From: Rhodobacteraceae bacterium KLH11
GTDB lineage: Bacteria; Pseudomonadota; Alphaproteobacteria; Rhodobacterales; Rhodobacteraceae
Assembly: GCA_000158135.1 (NCBI GenBank)
Contig: DS999531.1
Span: 3,036,038 to 3,100,037 of the forward strand
DNA length: 64,000 bases
Direction of reading: 5' to 3'
The notes under the pieces were generated by a model. It saw only the letters and a program-made list of their open reading frames with translations. It ran no database searches and was not told where the DNA came from. A program made the translations under genes and the position numbers. This document shows positions 1 to 9,720 of this stretch, one piece after another. Numbering within the stretch: the first letter of the stretch is position 1; each line of letters starts with the position of its first letter.

Positions 1-64
1 CGAACAAAAGCGCCAGCGCAAAGGTGAAGGGCGCAAAAGCACCCTCAAGCAAAAAGTCGAACAT
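1..64 (-). CDS. YqiJ-like (DUF1449) membrane protein, N-terminal fragment
   Basis: Partial gene running off the left edge; only the first 21 codons are present, beginning MFDFLLEGAFAPFTFALALL on the minus strand. The start ATG is at 64, with GAGGG about 10 bases upstream. The hydrophobic N-terminus with an early acidic residue resembles the first membrane segment of OB-fold YqiJ/DUF1449 proteins, which are usually neighbours of flotillin genes. That assignment rests on a very short stretch and on memory of the family. It is transcribed divergently from metG. Confidence 0.45.
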   Translation of the reverse strand, partial: MFDFLLEGAFAPFTFALALLF

Positions 65-84
65 CAGCAGATTGCCCTCGTTAT

Positions 85-120
85 CGTATATTTTTTATTT
101 GTATACTTTTGTATACTATC
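85..120. promoter_or_regulatory. GTATAC tandem repeat upstream of the YqiJ-like gene
   Basis: GTATAC occurs at 101-106 and again at 111-116, a 10-base period (one helical turn), with a related CGTATA at 85-90. The surrounding DNA is AT-rich in an otherwise GC-rich window. The position, 20-55 bases ahead of the minus-strand start, fits an operator and/or -10 region. The regulator is unknown. The remaining 120-335 stretch before metG shows no further gene. Confidence 0.4.
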
Positions 121-335
121 AAAATGGGAAGTCATTGTAGAAATTCAAGAGGTTGTGATTCCAAATTACAACCCAAGGGTAATTCACCGCTTGAAATTCC
201 CGCAAATCACAACAGATGAGCGCCGCACTTTTTCCCGCAATACGTGTTTAAAATGTCATCCCCCTGAAAGCCGGGGTTTTGCTGGGCCGTGACATACGGT
301 AGACGGGCGCGCAGACAGACATGTGGAAACGAAAT

Positions 336-2054
336 ATGGCCCGGATTCTCATCACCTCGGCGATCCCCTATATCAACGGGATCAAGCACCTCGGCAATCT
401 GATCGGCTCGCAATTGCCGGCCGATCTGTATGCGCGCTATCAGCGTGGCCGGGGCAACGAGGTCATGTTCCTGTGCGCCACGGATGAACACGGAACACCG
501 GCAGAGCTGGCTGCAGCAAAGGCTGGCAAGCCGGTGGCTGAATATTGCGCGGATATGTATGCCGTACAGGCCGATATCGCCAATCGCTTTGGCCTGAGCT
601 TCGATCATTTTGGCCGCTCATCCAGCGACCAGAACAAGCACCTGACCCAGCATTTCGCAGGCAAGCTGGAAGAGGCTGGCCTGATCCGCGAAGTCAGCGA
701 GAAACAGGTTTACTCCAACACGGATGGCCGTTTCCTGCCCGACCGCTATATTGAAGGCACCTGCCCCAATTGCGGCTATGATCGCGCGCGCGGCGATCAG
801 TGCGAAAACTGCACCAAGCAGCTGGACCCGACCGATCTGATCGAGCCACGCTCGGCCATTTCCGGCTCGACCGATCTGGAGGTGCGCGAGACCAAGCACC
901 TGTATCTGCGCCAATCCGCGCTGAAAGATCAACTGGACGCATGGATCGACAGCAAGAGCGACTGGCCGATCCTGACCACCTCGATCGCCAAGAAATGGCT
1001 GCATGACGGTGACGGGTTGCAGGATCGTGGCATTACCCGCGATCTGGACTGGGGTGTGCCGGTCAAGAAAGGCGATCAGGACTGGCCCGGGATGGAGGGC
1101 AAAGTCTTCTACGTCTGGTTCGACGCACCCATCGAATACATCGCTTGCGCCGGTGAATGGGCCGAGGCAAATGGTAAAACGGATGCCGATTGGGAACGCT
1201 GGTGGCGCACCGACAAGGGGGCCGATGACGTGCGTTATGTGCAGTTCATGGGCAAGGATAACGTGCCCTTCCATACCCTGTCTTTCCCCGCCACCATTCT
1301 GGGGTCGGGCGAGCCGTGGAAAATGGTCGACCACCTGAAATCGTTCAACTATCTGAACTATGACGGCGGGCAGTTCAGCACCTCTCAGGGCCGTGGCGTG
1401 TTCATGGATCAGGCGCTGGAAATCCTGCCCGCCGATTACTGGCGCTGGTGGCTGCTGAGCCATGCACCCGAAAGCAGCGACAGTGAGTTCACGTGGGAAA
1501 ACTTCCAGCAATCGGTGAACAAGGACCTTGCCGACGTGCTTGGCAATTTCGTCAGCCGGATCACCAAGTTCTGCCGCTCGAAATTCGGTGAAGCTGTCCC
1601 CGAGGGCGGGGAATTCGGCGCGCGCGAACAAGAGCTTATCGCGGAACTGACCAAACGTATCCGCGCCTATGAAGGCCATATGGAGGCGATGGAGGTCCGT
1701 AAATCCGCGCAGGAATTGCGGGCGATCTGGGTCGCGGGCAATGAATATCTGCAATCGGCAGCCCCATGGTCCACCTTCAAGGAAGATCCCGCGCAAGCAG
1801 CCGCTCAGGTCCGTCTGGGCCTGAACCTGATCCGCCTTTATGCAGTGCTGAGCGCCCCGTTCATCCCCGAAACCTCAGCCAGAATGCTGAGCGCGATGAA
1901 CACGCTGGATACCGGCTGGCCCGACGATGTTGACGCCGCCCTGCGCGCCCTGCCCGCAGGCCACGCATTCACGGTGCCTGACGTGTTGTTCGCCAAGATC
2001 GCGGATGAGCAACGTGAAGACTGGCAAAACCGCTTTGCCGGGACACGCAGCTGA
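336..2054 (+). CDS. metG: methionyl-tRNA synthetase
   Basis: Charges tRNA-Met in the cytoplasm using ATP and methionine. The 572-residue product has the class I signature HLGN (residues 18-21) and a zinc-knuckle with Cys143, 146, 156 and 159, followed by the Rossmann domain and an alpha-helical anticodon domain. The KMSKS loop is degenerate, reading FSTSQ at 347-351 without the usual lysines. There is no C-terminal tRNA-binding extension. An upstream in-frame ATG at 321 exists, but the conserved start [15 protein letters not shown] is at 336. A strong terminator follows. Confidence 0.96.
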   Translation: MARILITSAIPYINGIKHLGNLIGSQLPADLYARYQRGRGNEVMFLCATDEHGTPAELAAAKAGKPVAEYCADMYAVQADIANRFGLSFDHFGRSSSDQNKHLTQHFAGKLEEAGLIREVSEKQVYSNTDGRFLPDRYIEGTCPNCGYDRARGDQCENCTKQLDPTDLIEPRSAISGSTDLEVRETKHLYLRQSALKDQLDAWIDSKSDWPILTTSIAKKWLHDGDGLQDRGITRDLDWGVPVKKGDQDWPGMEGKVFYVWFDAPIEYIACAGEWAEANGKTDADWERWWRTDKGADDVRYVQFMGKDNVPFHTLSFPATILGSGEPWKMVDHLKSFNYLNYDGGQFSTSQGRGVFMDQALEILPADYWRWWLLSHAPESSDSEFTWENFQQSVNKDLADVLGNFVSRITKFCRSKFGEAVPEGGEFGAREQELIAELTKRIRAYEGHMEAMEVRKSAQELRAIWVAGNEYLQSAAPWSTFKEDPAQAAAQVRLGLNLIRLYAVLSAPFIPETSARMLSAMNTLDTGWPDDVDAALRALPAGHAFTVPDVLFAKIADEQREDWQNRFAGTRS

Positions 2055-2076
2055 CAACAGACGATTTTAGGTGACG

Positions 2077-2112
2077 GCGGCGGGGGTTCAGACAGCCTCC
2101 GCCGCTTTTCTT
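2077..2112 (+). terminator. Rho-independent terminator of metG
   Basis: A 10-bp GC-rich stem (2077-2086 GCGGCGGGGG with 2096-2105 CCTCCGCCGC, one G-U pair) has a 9-base loop and is followed by TTTTCTTT. It lies 22 bases past the metG stop. Confidence 0.85.
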
Positions 2113-2344
2113 TGACGGGTGCGTGGTCACGGGTACCTGCTGCGGAAGCGTGTGAATGATGGGCTTTTCGCGGTTAAGTCTGCCGATCAGAACAAGATTT
2201 CCATCTCGCTTATCTCGGACCTTCATTGGCAACACGCTTGAGAATTAAAACCAAACCCGCCATGCTGGCCGAAAGATTCATTCGACTCGTCCGGGCAATC
2301 CCGTTGCCCGAATGTGCAATCCATAGTGTGAACGAGGCGCTTCC
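2113..2344 (+). promoter_or_regulatory. intergenic region ahead of the RND efflux operon
   Basis: About 230 bases without a convincing gene. It holds a perfect 7-bp inverted repeat CGGGCAA (2292-2298) / TTGCCCG (2304-2310) around a 5-base spacer, 34 bases before the efflux start. There is no T-tract, so it is more likely an operator or mRNA leader hairpin than a terminator. I cannot name a -35/-10 pair with confidence. Confidence 0.4.
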
Positions 2345-3523
2345 ATGTCCCTTGAATTTAATGAACTGTTACCCCGCCCACACCGCGTTGTCGGGGCTGC
2401 AAGCGTTTATCTTGCCTTGATTGCATGTTTCGCCCTGCCTCATGCGGCAATGGCGCAGGATCAGGCTGAGGCACCCGCCCCCAAGGTCTCTATCGCAGCG
2501 GCCTATACCGAAGAAATCACCGAAGCCGCCACCTTCATCGGCCGCGCCGAGGCCACGGACAAGGTTGACATCATCGCGCGCGTCAGCGGGTTTCTGGACA
2601 GCCAGAATGTCGAAGATGGCGCATTGGTGAAACAGGGCGATCTGCTGTTCACGATCGAACCCGATCTCTATCAGGCCACGCTGGAAGCGCGCAAAGCCGA
2701 TCTGGACCGGGCCGAGGCCAATCTTGAGCTTGCCAAGGTCGATCTTGCCCGTAAGGAAGAGCTGTACAAGCGCGAAGCGACGCCCGAGTCGGAACGCGAC
2801 ATCGCCCGCGCCAGCGAATTGGTTGCCGAAGCCGAGGTCAAAGCCGCCAACGCCGCGATTCAGCAGGCCGAGCTGGACCTGAGCTATACCGAAATCCACG
2901 CGCCGTTCTCTGGCCGGATCGGTCGGGTCACCACCAGTGTTGGTGACGTTGTGGGCCCGACCAACCCGCCGCTCGTCACTCTGGTCAGCGAGGCACCGAT
3001 CTACGTCAATTTCTCGTTGAACGAAAAGCAGTTCACCACGGTTCTTGAACAGGTCGGGGAAAACCCGGCATCACTGGCTGAAAGCAATAAAAGCCCGAAT
3101 GTGCACGTGACCTTGCCAAACGGAACTGCGCTTGATGAAACCGGCGAGATCGTTTTTGTCGACAACCGCATTGATCCGCTGACCGGGGCAATCACCCTGC
3201 GGGCAGAGTTCGACAATGCCCAACGCCTGATTGTCGATGGGGCTTTTGTCAATGTTCAGATCGAAGCGCTGGAGCCCACCTTGCAGGTACTGGTCCCGCA
3301 GGCCGCGTTGCAACGGGATCAGCGCGGCGACTTTGTTCTGGTTGTCAATGACCAGCAGATGGTCGAACAGCGCTATATCACCACCGGAGATACCGTGGGC
3401 ACCGCCATCATCGTGACGGACGGCCTGCGCGAAGGCGAAAGCGTGATCGTCGAAGGCCTGCAGCGGGTGCGCCCGGGCGTTGCCGTCGATGCGGTTGTCG
3501 CCTCTGAACAGCCGGGAGAATAA
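2345..3523 (+). CDS. RND efflux periplasmic adaptor (AcrA/MexE family)
   Basis: Periplasmic membrane-fusion subunit joining an inner-membrane RND pump to an outer-membrane channel. The 392-residue protein has an N-terminal signal region ending near residue 38 (FALPHAAMA|QDQ), a biotinyl-lipoyl-like segment, a coiled-coil hairpin rich in Ala/Glu/Lys (about 105-175), then the split lipoyl domain (ELDLSYTEIHAPFSGRIGR) and beta-barrel. It is 3 bases upstream of the RND permease, so one operon. No outer-membrane gene follows. The NodT-type channel encoded at 10869 belongs to another operon but could be shared. Confidence 0.92.
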   Translation: MSLEFNELLPRPHRVVGAASVYLALIACFALPHAAMAQDQAEAPAPKVSIAAAYTEEITEAATFIGRAEATDKVDIIARVSGFLDSQNVEDGALVKQGDLLFTIEPDLYQATLEARKADLDRAEANLELAKVDLARKEELYKREATPESERDIARASELVAEAEVKAANAAIQQAELDLSYTEIHAPFSGRIGRVTTSVGDVVGPTNPPLVTLVSEAPIYVNFSLNEKQFTTVLEQVGENPASLAESNKSPNVHVTLPNGTALDETGEIVFVDNRIDPLTGAITLRAEFDNAQRLIVDGAFVNVQIEALEPTLQVLVPQAALQRDQRGDFVLVVNDQQMVEQRYITTGDTVGTAIIVTDGLREGESVIVEGLQRVRPGVAVDAVVASEQPGE

Positions 3524-3526
3524 TCC

Positions 3527-6500
3527 ATGTTCTCAGCCCTGTTCATCAGCCGGCCCAAGCTGGCGCTTGTTATTTCGCTGGTCCTGACCATTCTGGGCGG
3601 GATCGGGTACCTGGTTCTGCCGGTCGCCCAGTTTCCGGATATCACGCCCCCGGTCGTCAGCGTGACGACCACCTATACCGGGGCCAATGCCGAGACCGTG
3701 GAAAACACCGTGGCCGCCCCCATCGAGGCGCAGGTCAACGGTGTCGACGACATGATTTACATGACGTCGACCTCATCCGATAACGGCTCATATTCGCTGA
3801 ACGTGACATTCGAGGTCGGCACCGATCCTGACATCGCATCCGTCAACGTGCAGAACCGCGTGGCGCAGGCGATGGCCTCGCTGCCGTCCGAGGTGACATC
3901 ATCAGGCGTGGTAACACAGAAAGCCTCGACCAACATGCTGTTGCTGGTCACGCTGACCTCGCCCAACGGCACCTATGACAGTGTGTTCCTGTCGAACTAC
4001 GCCTCGATCAACCTCAAAGACGCGCTGGCACGGGTTCAGGGTGTGGGCAAGGCGGATGTTCTGACCAATCTGGAATATGCGATGCGCATCTGGATGGACC
4101 CCGACAAGATGGCCGCGCTGTCCATTACGCCGGGTGATGTGATCAATGCCATCCGCGAACAGAATATCGAAGTCTCGGCAGGTTCTATCGGGGCACCACC
4201 TGTCCCCGAAGGGCAGACATTCCAGTACACCATCAAAAGCAAGGGCCGTCTGACCTCGGCAGAGGAATTCGGCGATATCGTGATCCGCACCGGCGACGCC
4301 GGGGCAATCGTGCGCGTCAGGGATATTGCGCGCACCGAGCTGGGGGCCGAATTCTATGCTGCCTCGGGTTATTTTCAAAGCGTGCCCGCGACGGTTCTGG
4401 GCATCTATCAGGCCCCTGGCGCAAACGCCCTTGCGGTGTCCGAGCGTGTTCAGGCCGAGCTTGAACGGCTGTCACGCTCTTTTCCTACCGATGTGGAATA
4501 TGACGTTCCCTTCAACACAACCGATTTTGTCGAACAGTCTTTGAATGACGTGGTCTCGACCCTGATCCTGACCTTCATTCTGGTGATCACGGTTGTGTTC
4601 ATCTTCCTCGGCAGTTGGCGGGCGACCATCATTCCGGCGGTGGCCATTCCGGTCTCTTTGATCGGGACCTTCGCTTTCCTGCTGGCCTTTGGCATGTCGC
4701 TGAACACGATCTCGCTGTTCGCGCTTGTGCTGGCCATCGGGATCGTTGTGGATGACGCCATCGTTGTGGTCGAAAACGTCGAACGCATCATCGCGGATGA
4801 AGGGTTGCCCCCCGCCGAGGCGACCCGCAAAGCCATGGGGCAGATCACTGGCCCCGTGATCGCAACCACGCTGGTGCTGCTGGCGGTCTTTGTGCCGGTC
4901 ACCTTCATGCCCGGCATCTCGGGGCGGCTGTATTCGCAGTTCGCGGTCACCATCTCGACCGCTGTTGTGATCTCGTCCATCAACGCGCTGACGCTGTCTC
5001 CGGCGCTTTGCGGGCTGGTGCTGAAACCACGCTCGGGGCCGCCAAAAGGGCTGCTGGCGATGTTCGAAACATTCATCGGAGGTATGCGCAGCGGCTATGT
5101 CGCCATCGTGCGCAAGCTGTTGATCCTGCCGGTTGTCTCGCTTGGCATTATCGCAGCGTTTGCCATGGGCACCGGAACCATAATGGGGAACACGTCCAAA
5201 GGCTTTATCCCTCTTGAGGACAATGGCTATCTGTTTGTCGATGTACAACTTCCCGACGCCGCAACGCTTGAGCGCACGGAAACTGTCACCGCGCGGATCG
5301 ATGAGCAGATTCAGCAGATACCGGGCGTTTCCAGCACCGTTCTGGTCAATGGCTACTCGCTGCTGAACGGGACAATAACCAATGGCGCGGCCATCTTCGT
5401 CAACCTCACCAACTGGGAGGAGCGGCAAGAACCTGACCTGAGCGCAGATGCCATTCTGGGCAAGGTGCTGGCGCTTGCAAATCAGGAATCGGCGGCGTCA
5501 ATCGTGGCCTTCAACCCGCCGCCCATTCAGGGCCTCGGCATGTCTGCAGGGGTCGAGATGGAGGTGCAGCAGACCGGCGGCGGCTCGCCGCAGGATCTGG
5601 CCTCGGCGGTGGGGTCCTATGTCTATGCGGCCAATCAACGGCCCGAGATCGCGCAGGCCTACACGACCTTCCGCGCAAACGTGCCCCAGTTATTCGTCGA
5701 TCTGGATCGGGAAAAGGCCAAAACCCTGCAGGTTTCAGTGGCCGAGATTTTCCAGACCATGCAGGCGCAGCTTGGGTCCTACTATGTGAACGACTTCAAC
5801 CTGTTTGGTCGGGTCTATCGCGTGATGATTCAGGCCGAAGGATCATACCGGAGCAATGTCGAGGATATCTCGGACCTCTATGTGCGATCCACAAAGGGTG
5901 AGATGGTTCCGCTGGGCACGTTGATCGATGTCGAGAATGTACTGGGCCCGGTCTTGCTGAAACGGCACAACCTGTTCCGTTCGGCCACTGTCACGGCCGT
6001 TCCGGCACCCGGTCTGTCAACCGGTGATGCGATCAATGTCATGACCGAGGAATCGGCCAACGCCCTGCCCCCCGGCTATGCTTTTGAATGGACCGGTACG
6101 GCGCAGCAACAGCTGGCCTCGGGCGGGCTTGTGGTCGTCATCCTCGGGCTGGCGATCCTGTTCGGATACCTGTTCCTTGTGGGGCAGTATGAAAGTTGGA
6201 CGATGCCCGTCTCAATCCTGATGTCTGTCACCGTGGCGCTCTTTGGGGCTGTGGCGGCGGTGGCGATCGTCGGGAGTGATATCAACCTCTATACGCAGAT
6301 CGGGATGATCATGCTTGTGGGGCTTGCCTCGAAGAACGGGATTCTGATCGTCGAATTTGCCATGGAGCAACGGGCCAACGGCCTTTCAATCAAAGAAGCC
6401 GCAGCCGAGGCCGCCTATCAGCGTTTCCGCGCTGTCATGATGACGGCCCTGTCCTTCCTGCTGGGCGTGGTGCCGTTGCTGGCCGCCAACGGTGCTGGCG

Positions 6501-6664
6501 CTGCCAGCCAGAAGGCCATCGGTGTCGCCGTCTTTGGCGGCATGCTGGCCGCGACCCTCTTTGGGGTTATTCTGGTCCCGGTTCTTTACGCCGTGATGCA
6601 GAGCCTGCGTGAATGGGTCAAGGGCAACAAGGGCACCCCGGACCCGTCCGAGGAAACCGCCTGA
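3527..6664 (+). CDS. RND-type multidrug efflux permease (AcrB/HAE1 family)
   Basis: Inner-membrane proton-driven drug exporter. The 1045-residue length is typical for the family. The protein begins [20 protein letters not shown] and shows two large periplasmic loops and two sets of transmembrane helices. The proton-relay pair Asp409-Asp410 is present in TM4 ([16 protein letters not shown]). The C-terminal half keeps the duplicated helix pattern ([14 protein letters not shown]). It is translated with the upstream adaptor, and transcription ends in the bidirectional hairpin at 6681-6711. Substrates cannot be read from sequence. Confidence 0.95.
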   Translation: MFSALFISRPKLALVISLVLTILGGIGYLVLPVAQFPDITPPVVSVTTTYTGANAETVENTVAAPIEAQVNGVDDMIYMTSTSSDNGSYSLNVTFEVGTDPDIASVNVQNRVAQAMASLPSEVTSSGVVTQKASTNMLLLVTLTSPNGTYDSVFLSNYASINLKDALARVQGVGKADVLTNLEYAMRIWMDPDKMAALSITPGDVINAIREQNIEVSAGSIGAPPVPEGQTFQYTIKSKGRLTSAEEFGDIVIRTGDAGAIVRVRDIARTELGAEFYAASGYFQSVPATVLGIYQAPGANALAVSERVQAELERLSRSFPTDVEYDVPFNTTDFVEQSLNDVVSTLILTFILVITVVFIFLGSWRATIIPAVAIPVSLIGTFAFLLAFGMSLNTISLFALVLAIGIVVDDAIVVVENVERIIADEGLPPAEATRKAMGQITGPVIATTLVLLAVFVPVTFMPGISGRLYSQFAVTISTAVVISSINALTLSPALCGLVLKPRSGPPKGLLAMFETFIGGMRSGYVAIVRKLLILPVVSLGIIAAFAMGTGTIMGNTSKGFIPLEDNGYLFVDVQLPDAATLERTETVTARIDEQIQQIPGVSSTVLVNGYSLLNGTITNGAAIFVNLTNWEERQEPDLSADAILGKVLALANQESAASIVAFNPPPIQGLGMSAGVEMEVQQTGGGSPQDLASAVGSYVYAANQRPEIAQAYTTFRANVPQLFVDLDREKAKTLQVSVAEIFQTMQAQLGSYYVNDFNLFGRVYRVMIQAEGSYRSNVEDISDLYVRSTKGEMVPLGTLIDVENVLGPVLLKRHNLFRSATVTAVPAPGLSTGDAINVMTEESANALPPGYAFEWTGTAQQQLASGGLVVVILGLAILFGYLFLVGQYESWTMPVSILMSVTVALFGAVAAVAIVGSDINLYTQIGMIMLVGLASKNGILIVEFAMEQRANGLSIKEAAAEAAYQRFRAVMMTALSFLLGVVPLLAANGAGAASQKAIGVAVFGGMLAATLFGVILVPVLYAVMQSLREWVKGNKGTPDPSEETA

Positions 6665-6680
6665 AACATGCCAGAGAACC

Positions 6681-6711
6681 AAAACGCCCCGCTGCCTCGG
6701 CGGGGCGTTTT
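6681..6711. terminator. bidirectional terminator between the RND operon and glpD
   Basis: A perfect 12-bp stem, AAAACGCCCCGC (6681-6692) with GCGGGGCGTTTT (6700-6711), and a 7-base loop. The arms carry A-runs and T-runs at their ends, so it can end transcription of both convergent units. Confidence 0.9.
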
Positions 6712-6712
6712 C

Positions 6713-8299
6713 TTACGCCTGCTGATCTACCGATCGCTCAGCCATCCACGCTTTGATCCGGGCAATCTGTTCTGATGTCAGACGCAAACCCAGTTTATTG
6801 CGCCGCCACACCACATCTTCAGCGGTACGCGCATATTCCTTGTCCATCAGCCACTGCAATTCGGTTTCGGTCAGGGTTGCCCCAAAATCCTCACCCAGAT
6901 CGGCCAGAGCTTTGGCTGACCCCAGCAGAACAAAGGCCTCGGTCCCGTATGCGCGGATCAGGCGTTGTGCCCAGATCTTGGTGAGGAAGGGATATTCCGT
7001 CAGCAAGCTTTGGGTCAGGTCGGCAACCCCGTCCACCGGGAAATCTCCGCCGGGTAACGCCACGCCTGCAGTCCATGGCCCGGGCAGATCAGGGAAGTGA
7101 TCGGCCACCTTTTCAAGCGCGCTTTCGGCCAAACGCCGGTAGGTGGTGATCTTGCCACCAAAGACGTTTAGCACAGGTGCGCCGCCCGCCATATCGACCT
7201 TGAGCGTATAATCCCGCGTTGCCGCCGTGGCGCTGCTGGCCCCATCGTCATACAGTGGTCTGACGCCGGAATAGGTCCAGACGATATCTGCCCGCGTCAC
7301 CGGTTTCGCGAAGTATTTCGACGCAAAGTCACACAGATAATCCTGCTCGGCCTCTGTACAGACCGGAGGATCGGATGGGGTATCATGATCCTGATCCGTG
7401 GTGCCGATCAGCGTGAAATCCTGCTCGTAGGGGATGGCAAAAATGATGCGGCCATCTTCGCCCTGAAAGAAATAGCATTTGTCGTGATCATACAGTTTGG
7501 GCGTCACGATATGGCTGCCACGTACCAGCCGGACACCTTCGCGGGAATTCATGTGAATCCGGGTCTGAATAATGTCCCCGACCCAAGGTCCCCCGGCATT
7601 GATCAGCATCCGGGCCTGCACAGTTTCGGTTTTATCGCTCTCGCGATCCCGGATCGTCACGTGCCACAGGTCATCAACCCGTCTGGCCGAGGTCACTTCG
7701 GTGCGCACCATGATTTTCGCGCCGCGCGCCTCGGCATCGCGGGCGTTCAGAACCACGAGGCGCGAATCCTCGACCCAGCAGTCCGAATATTCATAGGCTG
7801 TGGCGAACTTGTCCTGCAGCGGCGCACCTTCGGGGCCTGAACTCAGCGTCAGCGAGCGGGTTCCGGGCAGGATTTTGCGCCCGCCCAGATTGTCATACAG
7901 AAACAGCCCCAACCGGATCAGCCAGGCCGGACGCCGCCCCCGCATCCACGGCATCACCGTGCTCAGCAGTTTTGAGGTCGGCGTTTCGGTGTCAAACCGC
8001 ATATCCGCGTGGTATGGCAGAACAAAACGCATCGGCCACGCGATATGCGGCATGGCGCGCAGCAAGGTCTCGCGCTCAATCAGGGCCTCGCGCACCAGAC
8101 GGAACTCAAAAAACTCCAGATATCTGAGCCCACCATGAAACAGCTTGGTCGAGGCTGAAGAGGTGGCAGAGGCCAGATCGTTCATCTCGGCCAGTGTAAC
8201 CGACAAGCCCCGCCCTGCCGCATCCCGCGCGATGCCACATCCATTGATGCCCCCGCCGATGACAAAAAGATCGGTTATCCGGTTGCTGTCCGATGACAT
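6713..8299 (-). CDS. glpD: aerobic glycerol-3-phosphate dehydrogenase
   Basis: FAD-dependent membrane-associated enzyme oxidising sn-glycerol-3-phosphate to dihydroxyacetone phosphate and feeding electrons to quinone. The N-terminus has the dinucleotide-binding motif DLFVIGGGINGCGIARDAAG, followed by the family segment STKLFHGGLRYLE. I place the start at 8299 (MSSDSNRITDL, 528 aa); an in-frame ATG at 8317 would add six residues. It is divergent from a DeoR-family regulator, and operator-like repeats lie between them, the usual glp arrangement. No glpK or glpF is in the window. Confidence 0.95.
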   Translation of the reverse strand: MSSDSNRITDLFVIGGGINGCGIARDAAGRGLSVTLAEMNDLASATSSASTKLFHGGLRYLEFFEFRLVREALIERETLLRAMPHIAWPMRFVLPYHADMRFDTETPTSKLLSTVMPWMRGRRPAWLIRLGLFLYDNLGGRKILPGTRSLTLSSGPEGAPLQDKFATAYEYSDCWVEDSRLVVLNARDAEARGAKIMVRTEVTSARRVDDLWHVTIRDRESDKTETVQARMLINAGGPWVGDIIQTRIHMNSREGVRLVRGSHIVTPKLYDHDKCYFFQGEDGRIIFAIPYEQDFTLIGTTDQDHDTPSDPPVCTEAEQDYLCDFASKYFAKPVTRADIVWTYSGVRPLYDDGASSATAATRDYTLKVDMAGGAPVLNVFGGKITTYRRLAESALEKVADHFPDLPGPWTAGVALPGGDFPVDGVADLTQSLLTEYPFLTKIWAQRLIRAYGTEAFVLLGSAKALADLGEDFGATLTETELQWLMDKEYARTAEDVVWRRNKLGLRLTSEQIARIKAWMAERSVDQQA

Positions 8300-8489
8300 A
8301 TCCAAACGATTCCCCAACGTGGCAGATCTGCGCGCATTAATGTCCGTACCATTCGTATCGTCAATATATTTATTCTTTTATCTTCGTTTTAAACACATAC
8401 AGAAAGATATTAGCAATATTTCTCGATACCAGCTTGCGAAAACCCCAATATAGAACATAAACGAACATACTGAACCGAGGAGCTTGCTG
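8300..8489. promoter_or_regulatory. glpD-glpR divergent control region with a GlpR-like operator
   Basis: An AT-rich intergenic stretch. At 8453-8470 GAACATAAACGAACATAC contains two copies of the GAACAT half-site spaced 10 bases apart. From memory, the E. coli GlpR operator is built on ATGTTCG/CGAACAT. The site is 20 bases ahead of the regulator start, suggesting autoregulation together with glpD control. Confidence 0.6.
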
Positions 8490-9284
8490 ATGTCTTTGTC
8501 TTTCCGCCAGTCGGACATTCTTGAAATCGCCAAAGACGAAGGCCGGGTCACTGTTGAGGAACTGGCCAACCGTTTCGCGGTTACCGTGCAGACCATTCGC
8601 CGGGACCTGACCGAGCTGTCCGAGGCAGGCAAGCTGGACCGGGTGCACGGGGGTGCGGTGCTGCGATCTGGTGTGTCGAATATCGGATATGAAGACCGGC
8701 GCGCCCTGAACCACGACGCCAAGACCAGCATTGCCGAACAATGTGCGGCTGACATCGCCGAAGGCAGCGCGGTCTTCATGAACATCGGCACCTCGACCGA
8801 GGCGGTTGCACGTCAATTGCTGAATCACAAAAACCTCATGATTGTGACCAACAACATGAACGTCGCTAATATTTTGGCCGATAACCCGGAATGTCAGATC
8901 GTCGTCACCGGCGGCGTCCTGCGCCGCGCTGACAACGGGCTGGTGGGCAATCTGGCGGTGTCGACCATCCGTCAGTTCAAGTTCGATCATGCAATTATCG
9001 GGTGCTCGGCCCTGGATACGGATGGCGATCTGATGGATTTCGATCTCCAGGAAATTCTGGTCAGCCAGACGATCATCGCGCAGGCCCGAAAGATCAGCCT
9101 TGTGGCTGACACCTCCAAGTTTCAGCGCACAGCCCCGGCGCGGATCGCGTCGCTGGCCGATATCGACACGGTATATACGGATGCCCCGCTGCCCGGCGAG
9201 CTGCCGCTGAAATGTACCGAATGGCAGACCCAAATCGTCGAATGCTCACATACATCTCAGATCAGCCGGAAATTGATTGAATAA
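8490..9284 (+). CDS. glpR: DeoR-family transcriptional regulator, GlpR-like
   Basis: A 264-residue repressor. The N-terminal DeoR helix-turn-helix (VTVEELANRFAVTVQTIRRD) is followed by the conserved LDRVHGGAV and a DeoR C-terminal sugar-phosphate sensor domain. The ATG at 8490 has GAGGAG 7 bases upstream, which fits better than the TTG at 8484. Being divergent from glpD strongly suggests a glycerol-3-phosphate-responsive repressor. The ligand is inferred. Confidence 0.88.
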   Translation: MSLSFRQSDILEIAKDEGRVTVEELANRFAVTVQTIRRDLTELSEAGKLDRVHGGAVLRSGVSNIGYEDRRALNHDAKTSIAEQCAADIAEGSAVFMNIGTSTEAVARQLLNHKNLMIVTNNMNVANILADNPECQIVVTGGVLRRADNGLVGNLAVSTIRQFKFDHAIIGCSALDTDGDLMDFDLQEILVSQTIIAQARKISLVADTSKFQRTAPARIASLADIDTVYTDAPLPGELPLKCTEWQTQIVECSHTSQISRKLIE

Positions 9285-9336
9285 CTGGACAATAGCGTCT
9301 GGGGATGGAACAGTTTTCCCGACAGGAGGCGCGCGT

Positions 9337-9699
9337 ATGGGACTTTTGGGGCAACCACTGGGCTACTATGACTATCTGACGATTTTGGCACTTATCCTGC
9401 TGCTGGCAGCGGTGATGGCGCTGTTTCTGTTCATCATGGGCTTACCGGGGCGCATTGCAATCAAACGCAATCATCCGCATGCCGAAGCGGTCAAGATGAT
9501 GGGCTGGATGGGGTTTCTGGCCATCGTGCCATGGGTGCATGCCTTCATCTGGGCTTTCCATGACGGTGTTACCGTGGATGTACGCCGCGGACCCGAAGAT
9601 GAACGCAAAGCCATACGGGATGAGATCAAGCGGTTGGGCGGAACCGTGAAACCTGAATATCAGGATCCGCTTGATACCGATGAAACGCAGAAAAGCTAA
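9337..9699 (+). CDS. DUF3302 inner-membrane protein (YiaW-like)
   Basis: A 120-residue protein with two predicted membrane helices (about 13-36 and 54-74) and a charged cytoplasmic tail. The start is ATG 9337 with AGGAGG 7 bases upstream; the longer reading from 9277 overlaps glpR and lacks support. DUF3302 proteins such as E. coli YiaW sit beside HlyD-type adaptors (YiaV/YibH), exactly as here, so it is probably a small partner of the export complex. Function is not established. Confidence 0.85.
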   Translation: MGLLGQPLGYYDYLTILALILLLAAVMALFLFIMGLPGRIAIKRNHPHAEAVKMMGWMGFLAIVPWVHAFIWAFHDGVTVDVRRGPEDERKAIRDEIKRLGGTVKPEYQDPLDTDETQKS

Positions 9700-9720
9700 G
9701 GTCAGAGGAAACCATCCCCC

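Noticed and set aside
618..1796. A 392-residue antisense frame over metG, and similar long antisense frames over the RND permease and mprF
   Set aside because: All are codon-bias shadows of real genes, without start signals or family features.
2292..2310. The CGGGCAA/TTGCCCG inverted repeat as a terminator
   Set aside because: It has no T-tract, and a better terminator for metG lies 190 bases upstream.
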